In this document: positions 26,634 through 35,828 of the stretch, in pieces | Layout: every line of letters begins with the position of its first letter | How positions within the stretch are numbered: the first letter of the stretch is position 1 | Source: Melioribacter roseus | GTDB lineage: Bacteria > Bacteroidota > Ignavibacteria > Ignavibacteriales > Melioribacteraceae | DNA: 64,000 nucleotides | Assembly (NCBI GenBank): GCA_020723165.1 | Contig: DYJK01000003.1 | Location: forward strand, 1 to 64,000 | Direction of reading: 5' to 3' | Position numbers and translations under genes: made by a program | Notes under the pieces: generated by a model | The model's input: only the letters and a program-made list of their open reading frames with translations | Told to the model about the DNA's origin: nothing | Database searches by the model: none

Positions 26634-29600
26634 ATGAAATCCAAATCGGAAATATTAAAAAGCTTGCTGAATGAAAGAATCCTTCTTCTTGACGGATCGA
26701 TGGGAGTATTTATACAGAAATACAAATTATCCGAAGAACAATTTAGAGGGAATAGATTTAAGGATCACCAGGTTGATCTGAAAGGTAATAATGATATTCT
26801 TGTTCTGACTCAACCGGATATAATTAAGAATATTCATAATGAATATCTTGAAGCCGGATCGGATATAATCGAAACAAATACTTTCAACGGGACATCAATC
26901 TCGCAATCCGATTACAAAACCGATCATTTGATTTACGAGATAAACTACCAGGCAGCAAAAATTGCTAAGGTATCTGCTGACGAGTACACGCAAAAGAATC
27001 CGGATAAACCTCGCTTTGTTGCCGGTGCTTTAGGACCAACAAATAAAACACTCTCAATTTCACCAGACGTAAATGATCCCGGTTTCCGCTCTGTTACTTT
27101 CGATCAAGTTGCCAGTGCATTTAAGGAACAAGCAAATGGATTAATTGACGGCGGAGCTGATATTTTACTTGTTGAAACAATGATTGATACTTTGAACGCT
27201 AAAGCTGCACTGTTCGGCATTATGGAATTGATTGAAGAAAGAAATATTGATATACCAATTATGGTTTCAGGTTCGATAATTGATTTGAGCGGAAGAACAT
27301 TAAGCGGGCAGAACACTGAAGCGTTTTGGATCTCAGTCTCTCATACGAAAAATCTTTTGAGCGTTGGATTGAATTGCTCATTAGGCCCAAAACAAATGAG
27401 ACCTTTCATTTCGGAATTATCAAATATTGCAAATGTGTCCATCAGTCTCTATCCCAATGCCGGTTTGCCCAATGAATTCGGCGGTTATGATGAATCACCA
27501 GAATCAATGTATTCCGTTCTTGAAGAATTTGCAAAAGAAGGATGGCTTAATATTGTTGGCGGTTGCTGCGGTACTACACCCGATCATATACGTGCTTTTG
27601 CAGAAATAACTAAAAATCATCCGCCGAGAAAAATTCCTGAAGTTAAACCGTACTTACAACTAAGCGGGCTTGAGCCGCTAATATTTCGGCCTGATACAAA
27701 CTTTGTAAATATTGGCGAGCGGACTAATGTTACCGGTTCTAAAAAATTCGCAAGGTTAATAAAAGAAAATAGATTTGATGAAGCGCTTTCTGTTGCACGC
27801 GAACAAGTGGAAAATGGTGCACAGATTCTTGATGTAAACATGGATGAAGGATTGATTAATTCCGAAGAAGCAATGACGAAATTTCTCAATCTTATTTCTG
27901 CAGAACCGGATATTGCAAAAGTCCCGATAATGATCGATTCTTCTAAATGGTCTGTTATAGAAGCCGGGCTGAAATGTCTCCAGGGAAAAGGAATCGTAAA
28001 TTCTATCTCGCTTAAAGAAGGAGAAAAAATATTTAAGGAACATGCAAAGAAAATACTTAAGTATGGTGCAGCAGTTATTGTTATGTCATTTGATGAAGAA
28101 GGACAGGCTGATTCATTTGAAAGAAAAATCCGGATATGTGAACGTGCTTACAAAATTTTAACTGGTGAAATCGGTTTTTTGCCTCAAGATATAATTTTTG
28201 ATCCCAATATTTTTGCAATCGCTACCGGTATTGAAGAGCACAATCAATATGCACTCAATTATATAGAAGCAACAAAATGGATTAAAAAAAATCTGCCTTT
28301 ATCCAAAGTTAGTGGAGGTGTAAGCAATATTTCTTTCTCATTCCGTGGCAACGATACCATCCGGGAAGCAATGCATTCGGCATTCCTCTACCACGCAATA
28401 GAAGTCGGCATGGATATGGGGATTGTTAATGCTGGTCAGTTAGCTGTATATGAAGAAATTCCAAAAGATCTTTTAGAAAAAGTTGAAGACGTTATACTAA
28501 ATAGAAGGTCGGATGCAACCGAACAATTGATAGAATTTGCATCAACCATTTCGAAAGAAATAAAACGTGATCTAAAAGAAGATCAATGGCGGCAGCTTTC
28601 GGTTGAAGAAAGATTAAAACACTCTCTTGTAAAAGGAATAGTTGAATATATTGAACAAGATTTAGAAGAAGCAAGAAAAAAATATTCGTCACCGCTTAAA
28701 ATTATTGAAGGTCCGCTCATGGATGGTATGAACTACGTGGGTGATTTGTTCGGTTCGGGCAAAATGTTTTTACCACAAGTTGTAAAGAGTGCACGAGTTA
28801 TGAAAAAAGCGGTTGCATCACTAACTGCCTATCTCCCCACCTCTTTCCAACGGAAAGAGGAGAAAGCCGATTCGAAAAAAGAATATCAACATTATAAATT
28901 TGGATGGCAAACTGCTGATCCTTCTCTTTATAATAAATTAAAAGAATTTTCAGAGACCCATCGTAAAAGTCCTACAAAGGCTGAATCGATTTTATGGGAG
29001 TTTTTGAAATCGAAGAAGCTTAAGAATTATAAATTCAGAAGACAACATATAATAGGTTCTTATATTGTCGATTTTGTTTGCTTATCTCAAGCCTTAATAA
29101 TAGAAATTGATGGTTTAATCCATCAGTTACCTGAGAACAAACAATCAGATGAAGTCAGAACAAAATGGTTAAATGAAAATGGGTTTAAAGTAACACGATT
29201 TACAAATGATGAAGTGATCAACAATACAGAAGATGTCTTGAGTAAGATTTTAACAGAGATTAAAAAAAATGAATCTGAAAAAGTCCTCCCCTTAGGGGAG
29301 GATTTAGGTGGGGCTGGAACGATTTTACTAGCAACCGTTAAAGGAGACGTACATGATATCGGTAAAAACATCGTAGGTGTTGTGCTTGGCTGTAACAATT
29401 ATGACGTTATCGATTTGGGAGTTATGGTCCCTTCGGATAAAATACTCTCAGCCGCTGTTGAAAAAAATGTTGATATTATTGGGTTGAGCGGACTAATAAC
29501 ACCATCACTAGATGAGATGGTTCATGTTGCAAAAGAAATGGAAAAACTTGGATTAAAAATTCCCTTGCTGATTGGCGGCGCTACAACTTCCCGGATTCAT

Positions 29601-30767
29601 ACTGCGGTTAAAATTGCCCCGGAATATTCTCAAACAACAATTCATGTTCTTGATGCGTCAAAAAGCGTGGGAGTTGTAAGTAATCTTTTGAATAATCAAA
29701 AAGATACTTTTTCTGATCAAGTGAAAAGTGAATATGAAAAGTTGCGGCTCGACCATTCTAAAAAACAATTAGCTAAAGAGTTTTTGTCTATCGAACAAGC
29801 TAGGAAAAATAAATTAAAACTCGATTGGGAAAATTATTCTGTAGCCAAGCCGATTAAATTAGGAGTCTCTGTACTTAAGGATTATCCTCTTACTGAAATC
29901 AAAAATTATATTGATTGGACTCCATTCTTTTTAACATGGGAATTGAAAGGAAAATATCCGGACATTTTCAATAATAAAAATTTTGGTAACGAAGCAAAAA
30001 AAATATTTGAAGACGCTGACAAACTAATTGATCAAATTATCACTTCAAAATCTTTAGCTGCTAATGCAGTTGTAGGAATCTTCCCGGCAAATGCTGTTGA
30101 AGATGATATAGAAGTATATGCCGATGAAAATCGCAGTGGAATCTTAGAAGTATTCAACACTATCAGGCAGCAAGCAGTAAAATCGAAAGACATTCCTAAT
30201 ATAGCTCTTGCTGATTTTATGGCGCCTAAAAATGTCGGCGTAAAAGATTATTTAGGTTTGTTTGCGGTAACCGCCGGGTTTGGTGTTGAGAACCTTGTTA
30301 AAAAATTTGAAGACGAACACGATGATTATAGCTCAATAATGGTAAAAGCAATTGCAGACCGGTTTGTGGAAGCTTTTGCTGAATTACTACACGAAAAAGT
30401 AAGAAAAGAAATTTGGGGTTATGCATATAATGAAAAGTATTCCAATGAAGAGCTGATAGATGAAAAGTATTCCGGCATAAGACCGGCACCGGGTTACCCG
30501 GCTCAACCGGATCACACAGAGAAAATGAAAATCTGGAAACTGCTTGACGTTGAAAAAAATACCAATATTAAATTAACAGAAAGTTTAGCTATGTACCCGG
30601 CTGCCTCTGTTTGCGGGCTCTACTTTGCAAATCCCGGATCGAAATATTTCACGGTAGGTAAAATCGGCAAAGACCAGGTTGATGATTATAGAAAAAGGAA
30701 AGGAATTAGTTTAAAGGAAGCAGAGCGATGGTTGCGGCCAATACTCAACTATGACGAAATTGAATAA
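26634..30767 (+). CDS. metH: Cobalamin-dependent methionine synthase with an in-frame DUF559 nuclease insert
   Basis: A 1377-residue MetH, about 150 longer than the E. coli enzyme. Domain order: homocysteine-binding (about 10-330, zinc cysteines in GLNCSLGP and [11 protein letters not shown]), methyltetrahydrofolate-binding (345-620, [16 protein letters not shown]), cobalamin cap helices (650-734), then an inserted segment (about 735-893). The B12 domain follows ([11 protein letters not shown], axial His907) and then the AdoMet reactivation domain (1075-1377, [15 protein letters not shown]). The insert carries a DUF559 domain with its PD-(D/E)XK-type residues (IVDF, IIEIDG). It sits in the flexible cap-B12 linker, the one place where extra sequence should be tolerated. 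All MetH catalytic motifs remain, so the enzyme is probably active (inference). Confidence 0.95.
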   Translation: MKSKSEILKSLLNERILLLDGSMGVFIQKYKLSEEQFRGNRFKDHQVDLKGNNDILVLTQPDIIKNIHNEYLEAGSDIIETNTFNGTSISQSDYKTDHLIYEINYQAAKIAKVSADEYTQKNPDKPRFVAGALGPTNKTLSISPDVNDPGFRSVTFDQVASAFKEQANGLIDGGADILLVETMIDTLNAKAALFGIMELIEERNIDIPIMVSGSIIDLSGRTLSGQNTEAFWISVSHTKNLLSVGLNCSLGPKQMRPFISELSNIANVSISLYPNAGLPNEFGGYDESPESMYSVLEEFAKEGWLNIVGGCCGTTPDHIRAFAEITKNHPPRKIPEVKPYLQLSGLEPLIFRPDTNFVNIGERTNVTGSKKFARLIKENRFDEALSVAREQVENGAQILDVNMDEGLINSEEAMTKFLNLISAEPDIAKVPIMIDSSKWSVIEAGLKCLQGKGIVNSISLKEGEKIFKEHAKKILKYGAAVIVMSFDEEGQADSFERKIRICERAYKILTGEIGFLPQDIIFDPNIFAIATGIEEHNQYALNYIEATKWIKKNLPLSKVSGGVSNISFSFRGNDTIREAMHSAFLYHAIEVGMDMGIVNAGQLAVYEEIPKDLLEKVEDVILNRRSDATEQLIEFASTISKEIKRDLKEDQWRQLSVEERLKHSLVKGIVEYIEQDLEEARKKYSSPLKIIEGPLMDGMNYVGDLFGSGKMFLPQVVKSARVMKKAVASLTAYLPTSFQRKEEKADSKKEYQHYKFGWQTADPSLYNKLKEFSETHRKSPTKAESILWEFLKSKKLKNYKFRRQHIIGSYIVDFVCLSQALIIEIDGLIHQLPENKQSDEVRTKWLNENGFKVTRFTNDEVINNTEDVLSKILTEIKKNESEKVLPLGEDLGGAGTILLATVKGDVHDIGKNIVGVVLGCNNYDVIDLGVMVPSDKILSAAVEKNVDIIGLSGLITPSLDEMVHVAKEMEKLGLKIPLLIGGATTSRIHTAVKIAPEYSQTTIHVLDASKSVGVVSNLLNNQKDTFSDQVKSEYEKLRLDHSKKQLAKEFLSIEQARKNKLKLDWENYSVAKPIKLGVSVLKDYPLTEIKNYIDWTPFFLTWELKGKYPDIFNNKNFGNEAKKIFEDADKLIDQIITSKSLAANAVVGIFPANAVEDDIEVYADENRSGILEVFNTIRQQAVKSKDIPNIALADFMAPKNVGVKDYLGLFAVTAGFGVENLVKKFEDEHDDYSSIMVKAIADRFVEAFAELLHEKVRKEIWGYAYNEKYSNEELIDEKYSGIRPAPGYPAQPDHTEKMKIWKLLDVEKNTNIKLTESLAMYPAASVCGLYFANPGSKYFTVGKIGKDQVDDYRKRKGISLKEAERWLRPILNYDEIE
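28835..29313 (+). mobile_element. DUF559-encoding element inserted in frame within metH
   Basis: The segment begins with CCCCACCT (28835-28842) and ends with its reverse complement AGGTGGGG (29306-29313). Just inside the left end is a perfect palindrome, CCTCTTTCC-AAC-GGAAAGAGG (28840-28860). Just inside the right end is CCTCCCCT-T-AGGGGAGG (29285-29301). Between them lies a DUF559 domain (about 28933-29268): [30 protein letters not shown] and a C-terminal [10 protein letters not shown]. This is the fold of Vsr-like PD-(D/E)XK nucleases, with catalytic D, E and D kept. The whole 479 bases are open in the metH frame. No ATG with a good ribosome-binding site starts the domain separately, so it is probably made only as part of MetH. 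Confidence 0.75.
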
Positions 30768-30789
30768 TCTAAATAAAGAAAGAAATTTT

Positions 30790-31263
30790 ATGACAAAAAA
30801 AACTTACCGCACCGGGGCGATCGGTGCATTAATGGATGAATACGAACGGGCTGCCGTAGATTTTAAGAGTGTAATTGAAAAATTATCTCAAGATAATTTT
30901 GTTAAAATTTATGATCCCAACACATTCGATGAAGATTGCCGTTCAATAATTACTATAACGAAACATGTTGTAGCTGCCGGTTACCGTTACGGAAATCAAA
31001 TTAGAATTTTCCTGGGATTGGTACCAATTATACCTGAATACAAAATTGAAACCTCCCGTGATGCAATCCGCGCACTCGATAAAGTTCTTATATTCACTGC
31101 AAATACCATAGAAGGCCATTGGAATATGACAGATGATCAAATAATTGCAACACGCCAGGAAACAAAGTGGGGTTTATACGATATCGAAATGATGTTCGAG
31201 CACGCAATTGTTCATCTCCTAAGACATAGAAGACAGATAGAAAAATTTCTAATTTCAGATTAA
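30790..31263 (+). CDS. DinB-family protein
   Basis: A protein of about 157 residues, predicted all-helical. The pattern resembles DinB/YfiT-like four-helix proteins: an N-terminal helix DEYERAAVDFKSVIEKL, a middle histidine in TKHVVAAGYRYG, and a C-terminal EHAIVHLLRHRRQIEKFL with two histidines spaced as in metal-binding DinB proteins. I prefer ATG 30790; an alternative at 30751 overlaps the end of metH and would add 13 residues unlike the family start. Family members are often thiol-dependent metalloenzymes or of unknown role. It follows metH closely and may be co-transcribed. Confidence 0.7.
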   Translation: MTKKTYRTGAIGALMDEYERAAVDFKSVIEKLSQDNFVKIYDPNTFDEDCRSIITITKHVVAAGYRYGNQIRIFLGLVPIIPEYKIETSRDAIRALDKVLIFTANTIEGHWNMTDDQIIATRQETKWGLYDIEMMFEHAIVHLLRHRRQIEKFLISD

Positions 31264-31279
31264 TAACCCAGAGGTTAAA

Positions 31280-32842
31280 ATGTCAAAAAGAATTTATTCC
31301 ATACCACTACTTATTTTAATCTTTACATTTTCTTCTTTTGCACAAGAAAATATTGATCCGCAAGTTTTGCAAAGAATCAAAAGAGAAGGTTTAGAAAACT
31401 CCAAAGTGATGGAATTTTTGAGTTACTTAACCGATGTATATGCACCCCGTTTAACCGCATCGCCACAATACAAAGAAGCTGCAAACTGGGCTATTGCTAA
31501 ATTAAATGAACTTGGTCTTGAAAAAGCATCTATGGAATCATTTGTTCTTAATGGACGTGCGTGGGAAGTAAAAAAGTTTTATATGGCTATGACGGAACCC
31601 CAGTATATGTCAATCATAGGGTATCCGAAAGCATGGACTTCAAGTTTGAATGGAGTATTGGTCGGGTCGCCGGTTTTGATCGATGCTAAGAAACCCGAAG
31701 AACTAGATAGGTATAAAGGCAAATTAAAAGATGCTATTGTTTTTATCCAGGGAGAAGAAGAATTAGAAACATCATTTGAACCGGATGCAAAAAGATATTC
31801 GGAAAAAGAACTCAACGATTTAGAAATGATGCCGGAACCGGGCGCTAAATCTCCGTGGATAGATCGATTGGGTGAATATAATGCCCGAAGAGAATTTCAA
31901 CAAAAATTAAACGAGCTCTTAAAAGAAGAGAAAGCATTATTAACTGTTGAACCTTCACGCGATGGTAGGCATGGGACTATTTTTGTACAGAGTGGCGGAT
32001 CATTCCGCAGTAACACTGATTTACCAATTCCACAAATTGTTATCTCTGTTGAACAGTATAACAGAATGGTTAGAATTTTAAAGAGGGATGTTCCTTTAAC
32101 TCTTGAGTTAGAAATTCAAACTAATACAGAAGTAAGCGATTCATTAGGGTATAATGTTGTTGCAGAAATCCCGGGCACAGATAAAAAACTTCAAGATGAA
32201 ATCGTCATGCTCGGAGGTCATTTTGATTCCTGGCATGCCGGAACTTCTGCAACTGATAATGCTGCCGGCTGCGCAATTGCACTTGAAGCCGTACGAATAC
32301 TTAAAGCAATTGGGTTTCAACCTCGTCGAACTGTACGCATTGCAATGTGGGACGCTGAAGAAGTCGGTTTGGTCGGATCAAGAGAATATGTTAAAAAACA
32401 TTTTTTTGATAGAGACAAAAAAGAAAAGAAACCTGGGTATGATAAACTTTCTGCATATTTTAATTACGATAACGGTACCGGGAAAATCAGGGGAATCTAT
32501 ACACAAGGTAATGAAGCCGTTGTACCAATATTTGAAGAATGGTTGAAACCATTTCATAATTTAGGTGCTGCCACAGTTACTATCAGAAATACCGGCGGTA
32601 CCGATCACCAGTCGTTTGATGGAGTTGGTCTGCCCGGATTTCAATTCATACAAGATGAAATTAATTATAGTTTTAGAACACACCATTCTAATATGGATGT
32701 TTACGATCTTGCTATGAAAGGGGACTTGATGCAATCGGCAGTAATTATGGCTGCTTTTGTTTACAACGCGGCAATGCGCGATGAAAAACTTCCTCGAAAA
32801 TATTTTGATCCAAACGAAGAAAGACCACGACGACCATTTTAA
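31280..32842 (+). CDS. Secreted M28-family zinc aminopeptidase
   Basis: A 520-residue protein with a signal peptide (ending SSFAQ, about residue 22). A protease-associated-type domain is inserted (about 120-260). The M28 peptidase domain has metal ligands in GGHFDSWH (His, Asp), ATDNAAGC (bridging Asp), MWDAEEVGLVGS (catalytic and ligand Glu), FNYDNGTG (Asp) and GGTDHQSF (His). It probably removes N-terminal residues from peptides in the periplasm or outside the cell. It begins 16 bases after the DinB gene. The short polar C-terminus (RPRRPF) has no sorting domain. Confidence 0.9.
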   Translation: MSKRIYSIPLLILIFTFSSFAQENIDPQVLQRIKREGLENSKVMEFLSYLTDVYAPRLTASPQYKEAANWAIAKLNELGLEKASMESFVLNGRAWEVKKFYMAMTEPQYMSIIGYPKAWTSSLNGVLVGSPVLIDAKKPEELDRYKGKLKDAIVFIQGEEELETSFEPDAKRYSEKELNDLEMMPEPGAKSPWIDRLGEYNARREFQQKLNELLKEEKALLTVEPSRDGRHGTIFVQSGGSFRSNTDLPIPQIVISVEQYNRMVRILKRDVPLTLELEIQTNTEVSDSLGYNVVAEIPGTDKKLQDEIVMLGGHFDSWHAGTSATDNAAGCAIALEAVRILKAIGFQPRRTVRIAMWDAEEVGLVGSREYVKKHFFDRDKKEKKPGYDKLSAYFNYDNGTGKIRGIYTQGNEAVVPIFEEWLKPFHNLGAATVTIRNTGGTDHQSFDGVGLPGFQFIQDEINYSFRTHHSNMDVYDLAMKGDLMQSAVIMAAFVYNAAMRDEKLPRKYFDPNEERPRRPF

Positions 32843-32854
32843 TACGGAGGATAT

Positions 32855-33097
32855 ATGAGTTTGTTCGACAAAACAGAAGAACATTCTTCATTAATTGCTC
32901 AAGAATATGAAATTGCCGGCAAGAAAATCATTTGCCAGACGTGCGGTAATGATGCTTTTCATTATCGCGATGCTTTGCTCGACACTGCTATGGCTTCTTT
33001 TTTCGGTATGGAATGGGCTAATAAAAGAGCAGCTATTTTAATCTGCGCCAAATGCGGAAAAATAGAATGGTATCTTGAAAAACCTGACGTGGCTTAA
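32855..33097 (+). CDS. Small zinc-ribbon protein
   Basis: An 80-residue protein with two cysteine knuckles, CQTCG near residue 28 and CAKCG near residue 66, the spacing of a zinc ribbon. The linker DTAMASFFGMEWANKRAAIL is hydrophobic. A GGAGG lies 7 bases before the ATG, supporting it as a real gene. It is encoded just after the peptidase and before the kinase-RapZ fusion. Similar small zinc-ribbon proteins have no known role; nucleic-acid binding is only a possibility. Confidence 0.75.
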   Translation: MSLFDKTEEHSSLIAQEYEIAGKKIICQTCGNDAFHYRDALLDTAMASFFGMEWANKRAAILICAKCGKIEWYLEKPDVA

Positions 33098-33102
33098 AAT
33101 AT

Positions 33103-34524
33103 ATGAAAGGACAAAAAGATTTGATCGAGTTATTTGAAAGTTATACCGGAGAAAAATTAATTTCTTTCACTCCCCTTCCAGAATCTGGTTCCGCACGGAA
33201 ATATTTTAGATTGGTCTCCGCCGGTTATTCTATTATCGGCGCCTACAATCCGGATAAGAGAGAAAACAATTCGTTTATTTATTTAACCAGACATTTTAGT
33301 AAACATAAACTTAATGTACCATTGCTTCACAAAACAGATTTGAAAAAAGGGATATATCTTTTACAAGACCTGGGTGATACAACACTATTTTCTTTGCTGA
33401 ATAAAAATAGAGATAGTTCCGGTTTCTCAAATGAAATTATTGACTATTACCACCGTGCATTGGAAGCACTAATAAAATTCCAGGTAACGTCCTCTAAGGA
33501 TTTGAAATTTATTAACTGCTATCCCCGGCCTGAATTTGATCACCAGTCAATTAAATGGGATTTGAATTATTTCAAATATTACTTTTTAAAATTAGCAGAC
33601 ATTACTTTCGATGAACAGAAATTAGAAAACGATTTTAGTCTGTTAAGTAATCATCTGCTTGAGGCAGATCATAAATATTTTATGTACCGGGATTTTAATT
33701 CTCGCAATATCATGATAAAGGATAATGAATTATATTTTATCGATTATCAGGGCGGAAGAAAAGGAGCGCCGCAGTATGATGTTGCATCGTTGTTGTATGA
33801 TTCCAAAGCCGATCTTCCGCAGTCTTTAAGAGATGAATTGCTGTCATACTATCTAAAATCAATTTCGATTCACAAAAAAGTTGACCAAAGAAATTTCAAA
33901 AAATATTATTACCCGTATGTTCTTATAAGGTTACTGCAAATGTTCGGTGCTTACGGGTACCGCGGTTATTTTGAAGGTAAAGCACATTTTTTAAAGAGCA
34001 TTCCTTATGCAATAAGAAATTTAGAATATGTTCTGCCTAAGATTAAAATTAAAGTCCCCGAACTAAAAACAGTATTGGAAAAACTAATTTCCTCAGAACA
34101 ATTGAAGCAATTTAATGATACGGATACTTCATCAAACAAACTAACTATTCGCATCAATAGTTTTTCGTACCGTGATAAAATTCCATTTGATTTCACCGGT
34201 AATGGCGGAGGGTTTGTTTTTGACTGCCGTGCAATTCCGAATCCCGGCAGAATTGATGAATACAAACATTTAACTGGTAAAGATAAGCCGGTCCAGGATT
34301 TTCTCGATGCGCAATCCGAAGCACAAAGGTTTTTGAAAGAATCATTTGATATTGTAGAACAGTCGGTAGTTAACTATGCAGAAAATAAATGGACGGACCT
34401 AATGGTAAATTTCGGGTGTACCGGCGGTCAGCATCGTTCTGTCTATTGTGCAGAAAAATTAGCCGAGCACCTGAAAAGTAAACATGATGTTGTTGTTAGG
34501 TTAACTCATACAAGATTGGCATAA
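33103..34524 (+). CDS. Aminoglycoside phosphotransferase-like sugar kinase fused to a RapZ C-terminal domain
   Basis: A 473-residue fusion. Residues about 1-320 are an APH-fold kinase: GSARKYFRLV (nucleotide-binding loop), the Brenner-type YRDFNSRNIM (about 195, catalytic Asp) and YFIDYQGGRKGAPQYDV (metal-binding Asp). This is the pattern of AmgK, the anomeric kinase of MurNAc/GlcNAc. Residues about 345-473 match the C-terminal domain of RapZ (YvcJ): FVFDCRAIPNPGR (about 372) and FGCTGGQHRSV (about 437), without the RapZ P-loop half. In RapZ this domain binds glucosamine-6-phosphate and adaptor RNAs. A nucleotidyltransferase gene follows, so a sugar-1-phosphate to NDP-sugar route controlled by an amino-sugar signal is plausible. 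Confidence 0.85.
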   Translation: MKGQKDLIELFESYTGEKLISFTPLPESGSARKYFRLVSAGYSIIGAYNPDKRENNSFIYLTRHFSKHKLNVPLLHKTDLKKGIYLLQDLGDTTLFSLLNKNRDSSGFSNEIIDYYHRALEALIKFQVTSSKDLKFINCYPRPEFDHQSIKWDLNYFKYYFLKLADITFDEQKLENDFSLLSNHLLEADHKYFMYRDFNSRNIMIKDNELYFIDYQGGRKGAPQYDVASLLYDSKADLPQSLRDELLSYYLKSISIHKKVDQRNFKKYYYPYVLIRLLQMFGAYGYRGYFEGKAHFLKSIPYAIRNLEYVLPKIKIKVPELKTVLEKLISSEQLKQFNDTDTSSNKLTIRINSFSYRDKIPFDFTGNGGGFVFDCRAIPNPGRIDEYKHLTGKDKPVQDFLDAQSEAQRFLKESFDIVEQSVVNYAENKWTDLMVNFGCTGGQHRSVYCAEKLAEHLKSKHDVVVRLTHTRLA

Positions 34525-34539
34525 AATAACTTTATTCAC

Positions 34540-34594
34540 CCAGTTACTCAGGCGCTCAGTTCCTCGGTAACACAATTACTCAGGCACTTGAAAA
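34540..34594. repeat. Short direct/inverted repeat between kinase and nucleotidyltransferase genes
   Basis: TTACTCAGGC occurs at 34544-34553 and again at 34576-34585 (32-base period). Between them CCTCGGTAAC (34562-34571) is an imperfect reverse complement of GTTACTCAGG. The stretch is a small repeated block in the 70-base gap, perhaps a piece of a dispersed repeat. No coding potential. Confidence 0.45.
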
Positions 34595-35323
34595 ATGAAA
34601 GCATTCATACTTGCAGCCGGGTTAGGTACAAGATTACAGCCGCTTACAAATACAAAACCGAAAGCTCTTATAGAAATTGCTGGTAAAACTTTACTTGAGC
34701 TAACAATCTCGCGATTGGTTTCATACGGCATTAAACAAATAATCATAAATGTGCATCACTTTGCTGATCAAGTAAAAAGTTATCTAAAAGAAAAAAATAA
34801 TTTCGGAATTGACATAACTCTTTCCGATGAACGTAAACAATTATTAGACACCGGCGGCGGACTAAAAAAAGTATCATGGTATTTTGATGATGGTAAACCT
34901 TTTCTTATTCATAATACAGATGTTCTCACAAATATCGACCTCGGTCAATTAATCAATTATCACAAATCAGAAGAACAAATTGCAACGCTTGCAGTGCAAA
35001 AAAGAAAATCATCCCGTTATTTTTTATTCGATAATGAGAAGAATCTCTGCGGCTGGGAAAATGTTATGACCGGCGAAAAAAAAATAACACGGACCCCGAA
35101 GGGACAATTGCAGTCTTTCGCATTCAGTGGTATACAAATAGCCGAACCAAAAATGTTTAACCTTATGCCTAATACCGAAGTATTTTCTATCGTTGATTTA
35201 TATTTGTCGATCGCATCTAATTATCGAATAACTTATTTTGATCATACAAATTCCATTTTCGTTGATCTGGGCAAAAAAGAAAATTTAATCGAAGCAGAAA
35301 AAATCCTTAATAAAATTATTTGA
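34595..35323 (+). CDS. Sugar-1-phosphate nucleotidyltransferase (MurU-like)
   Basis: A 242-residue NTP-transferase. It has the signature AGLGTRLQPLTNTKPKALI at the N-terminus, the sugar-binding DTGGGL, the metal-binding HNTDVLTNIDL and a C-terminal VDLGKKENLIEAE. It resembles MurU/RmlA-type enzymes, which form NDP-sugars from a sugar 1-phosphate and NTP. In the AmgK-MurU pathway the kinase makes MurNAc-1-P and MurU makes UDP-MurNAc for cell-wall recycling. The AmgK-like fusion gene is directly upstream, which supports such a pair. The sugar and nucleotide remain unproven. Confidence 0.87.
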   Translation: MKAFILAAGLGTRLQPLTNTKPKALIEIAGKTLLELTISRLVSYGIKQIIINVHHFADQVKSYLKEKNNFGIDITLSDERKQLLDTGGGLKKVSWYFDDGKPFLIHNTDVLTNIDLGQLINYHKSEEQIATLAVQKRKSSRYFLFDNEKNLCGWENVMTGEKKITRTPKGQLQSFAFSGIQIAEPKMFNLMPNTEVFSIVDLYLSIASNYRITYFDHTNSIFVDLGKKENLIEAEKILNKII

Positions 35324-35330
35324 GGTAATT

Positions 35331-35810
35331 ATGACACGATCAGAGCATCTCGAAAATTTTAGAAACGGTTTCGAAAAACTTAAAGCCGCTTTGCAAAATT
35401 ATCCAAGAAATATTTTCGATTACAAACCTTCACCCCAAAATTGGAGTATCCACGAAATAATAATCCACATGGCCGATAGCGAAGTTAATTCATATGCTAG
35501 ATGCAGAAAAATAATTGCCGAATCCGGCTCTTCAATTATGGCATACGACCAGGATAAGTGGGCTGTTGATCTAAATTATAATAACCAGGATATGGATGTT
35601 GCCCTTGATCTATTTGGCTATCTTAGAATTGCAACATATGAATTATTGAAAATGACCCCGGAAGAAAAATGGAATAACTACATGCTTCATCCCGAAAGAG
35701 GAAAAATTACACTTAATGAATGGCTTACAATTTATTCGGAACATGTTGATGTTCACATAAATCAAATGAATAGAAACTTTGATGAATGGCACAAAACCAA
35801 AAAAAACTAA
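35331..35810 (+). CDS. DinB superfamily protein
   Basis: A 159-residue four-helix protein with the DinB-type histidine triad: WSIHEIIIHMADSE (first ligand helix), then a C-terminal YSEHVDVHINQMNR. The ALQNYPRNIFDYKPSPQNWSI opening is typical of DinB_2 proteins, some of which are metal-dependent hydrolases or thiol transferases. A GAGG precedes the ATG, which is 7 bases after the nucleotidyltransferase stop. Not closely related to the DinB protein at 30790. Function unknown. Confidence 0.82.
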   Translation: MTRSEHLENFRNGFEKLKAALQNYPRNIFDYKPSPQNWSIHEIIIHMADSEVNSYARCRKIIAESGSSIMAYDQDKWAVDLNYNNQDMDVALDLFGYLRIATYELLKMTPEEKWNNYMLHPERGKITLNEWLTIYSEHVDVHINQMNRNFDEWHKTKKN

Positions 35811-35828
35811 ACATATTCAGGAAATTCT

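Noticed and set aside
28835-29313. Intein in MetH
   Set aside because: No Hint-fold splice motifs are present: there is no nucleophile Cys/Ser at the left junction, no terminal His-Asn before a Cys/Ser/Thr at the right, and no LAGLIDADG motif. DUF559 is not an intein endonuclease type.
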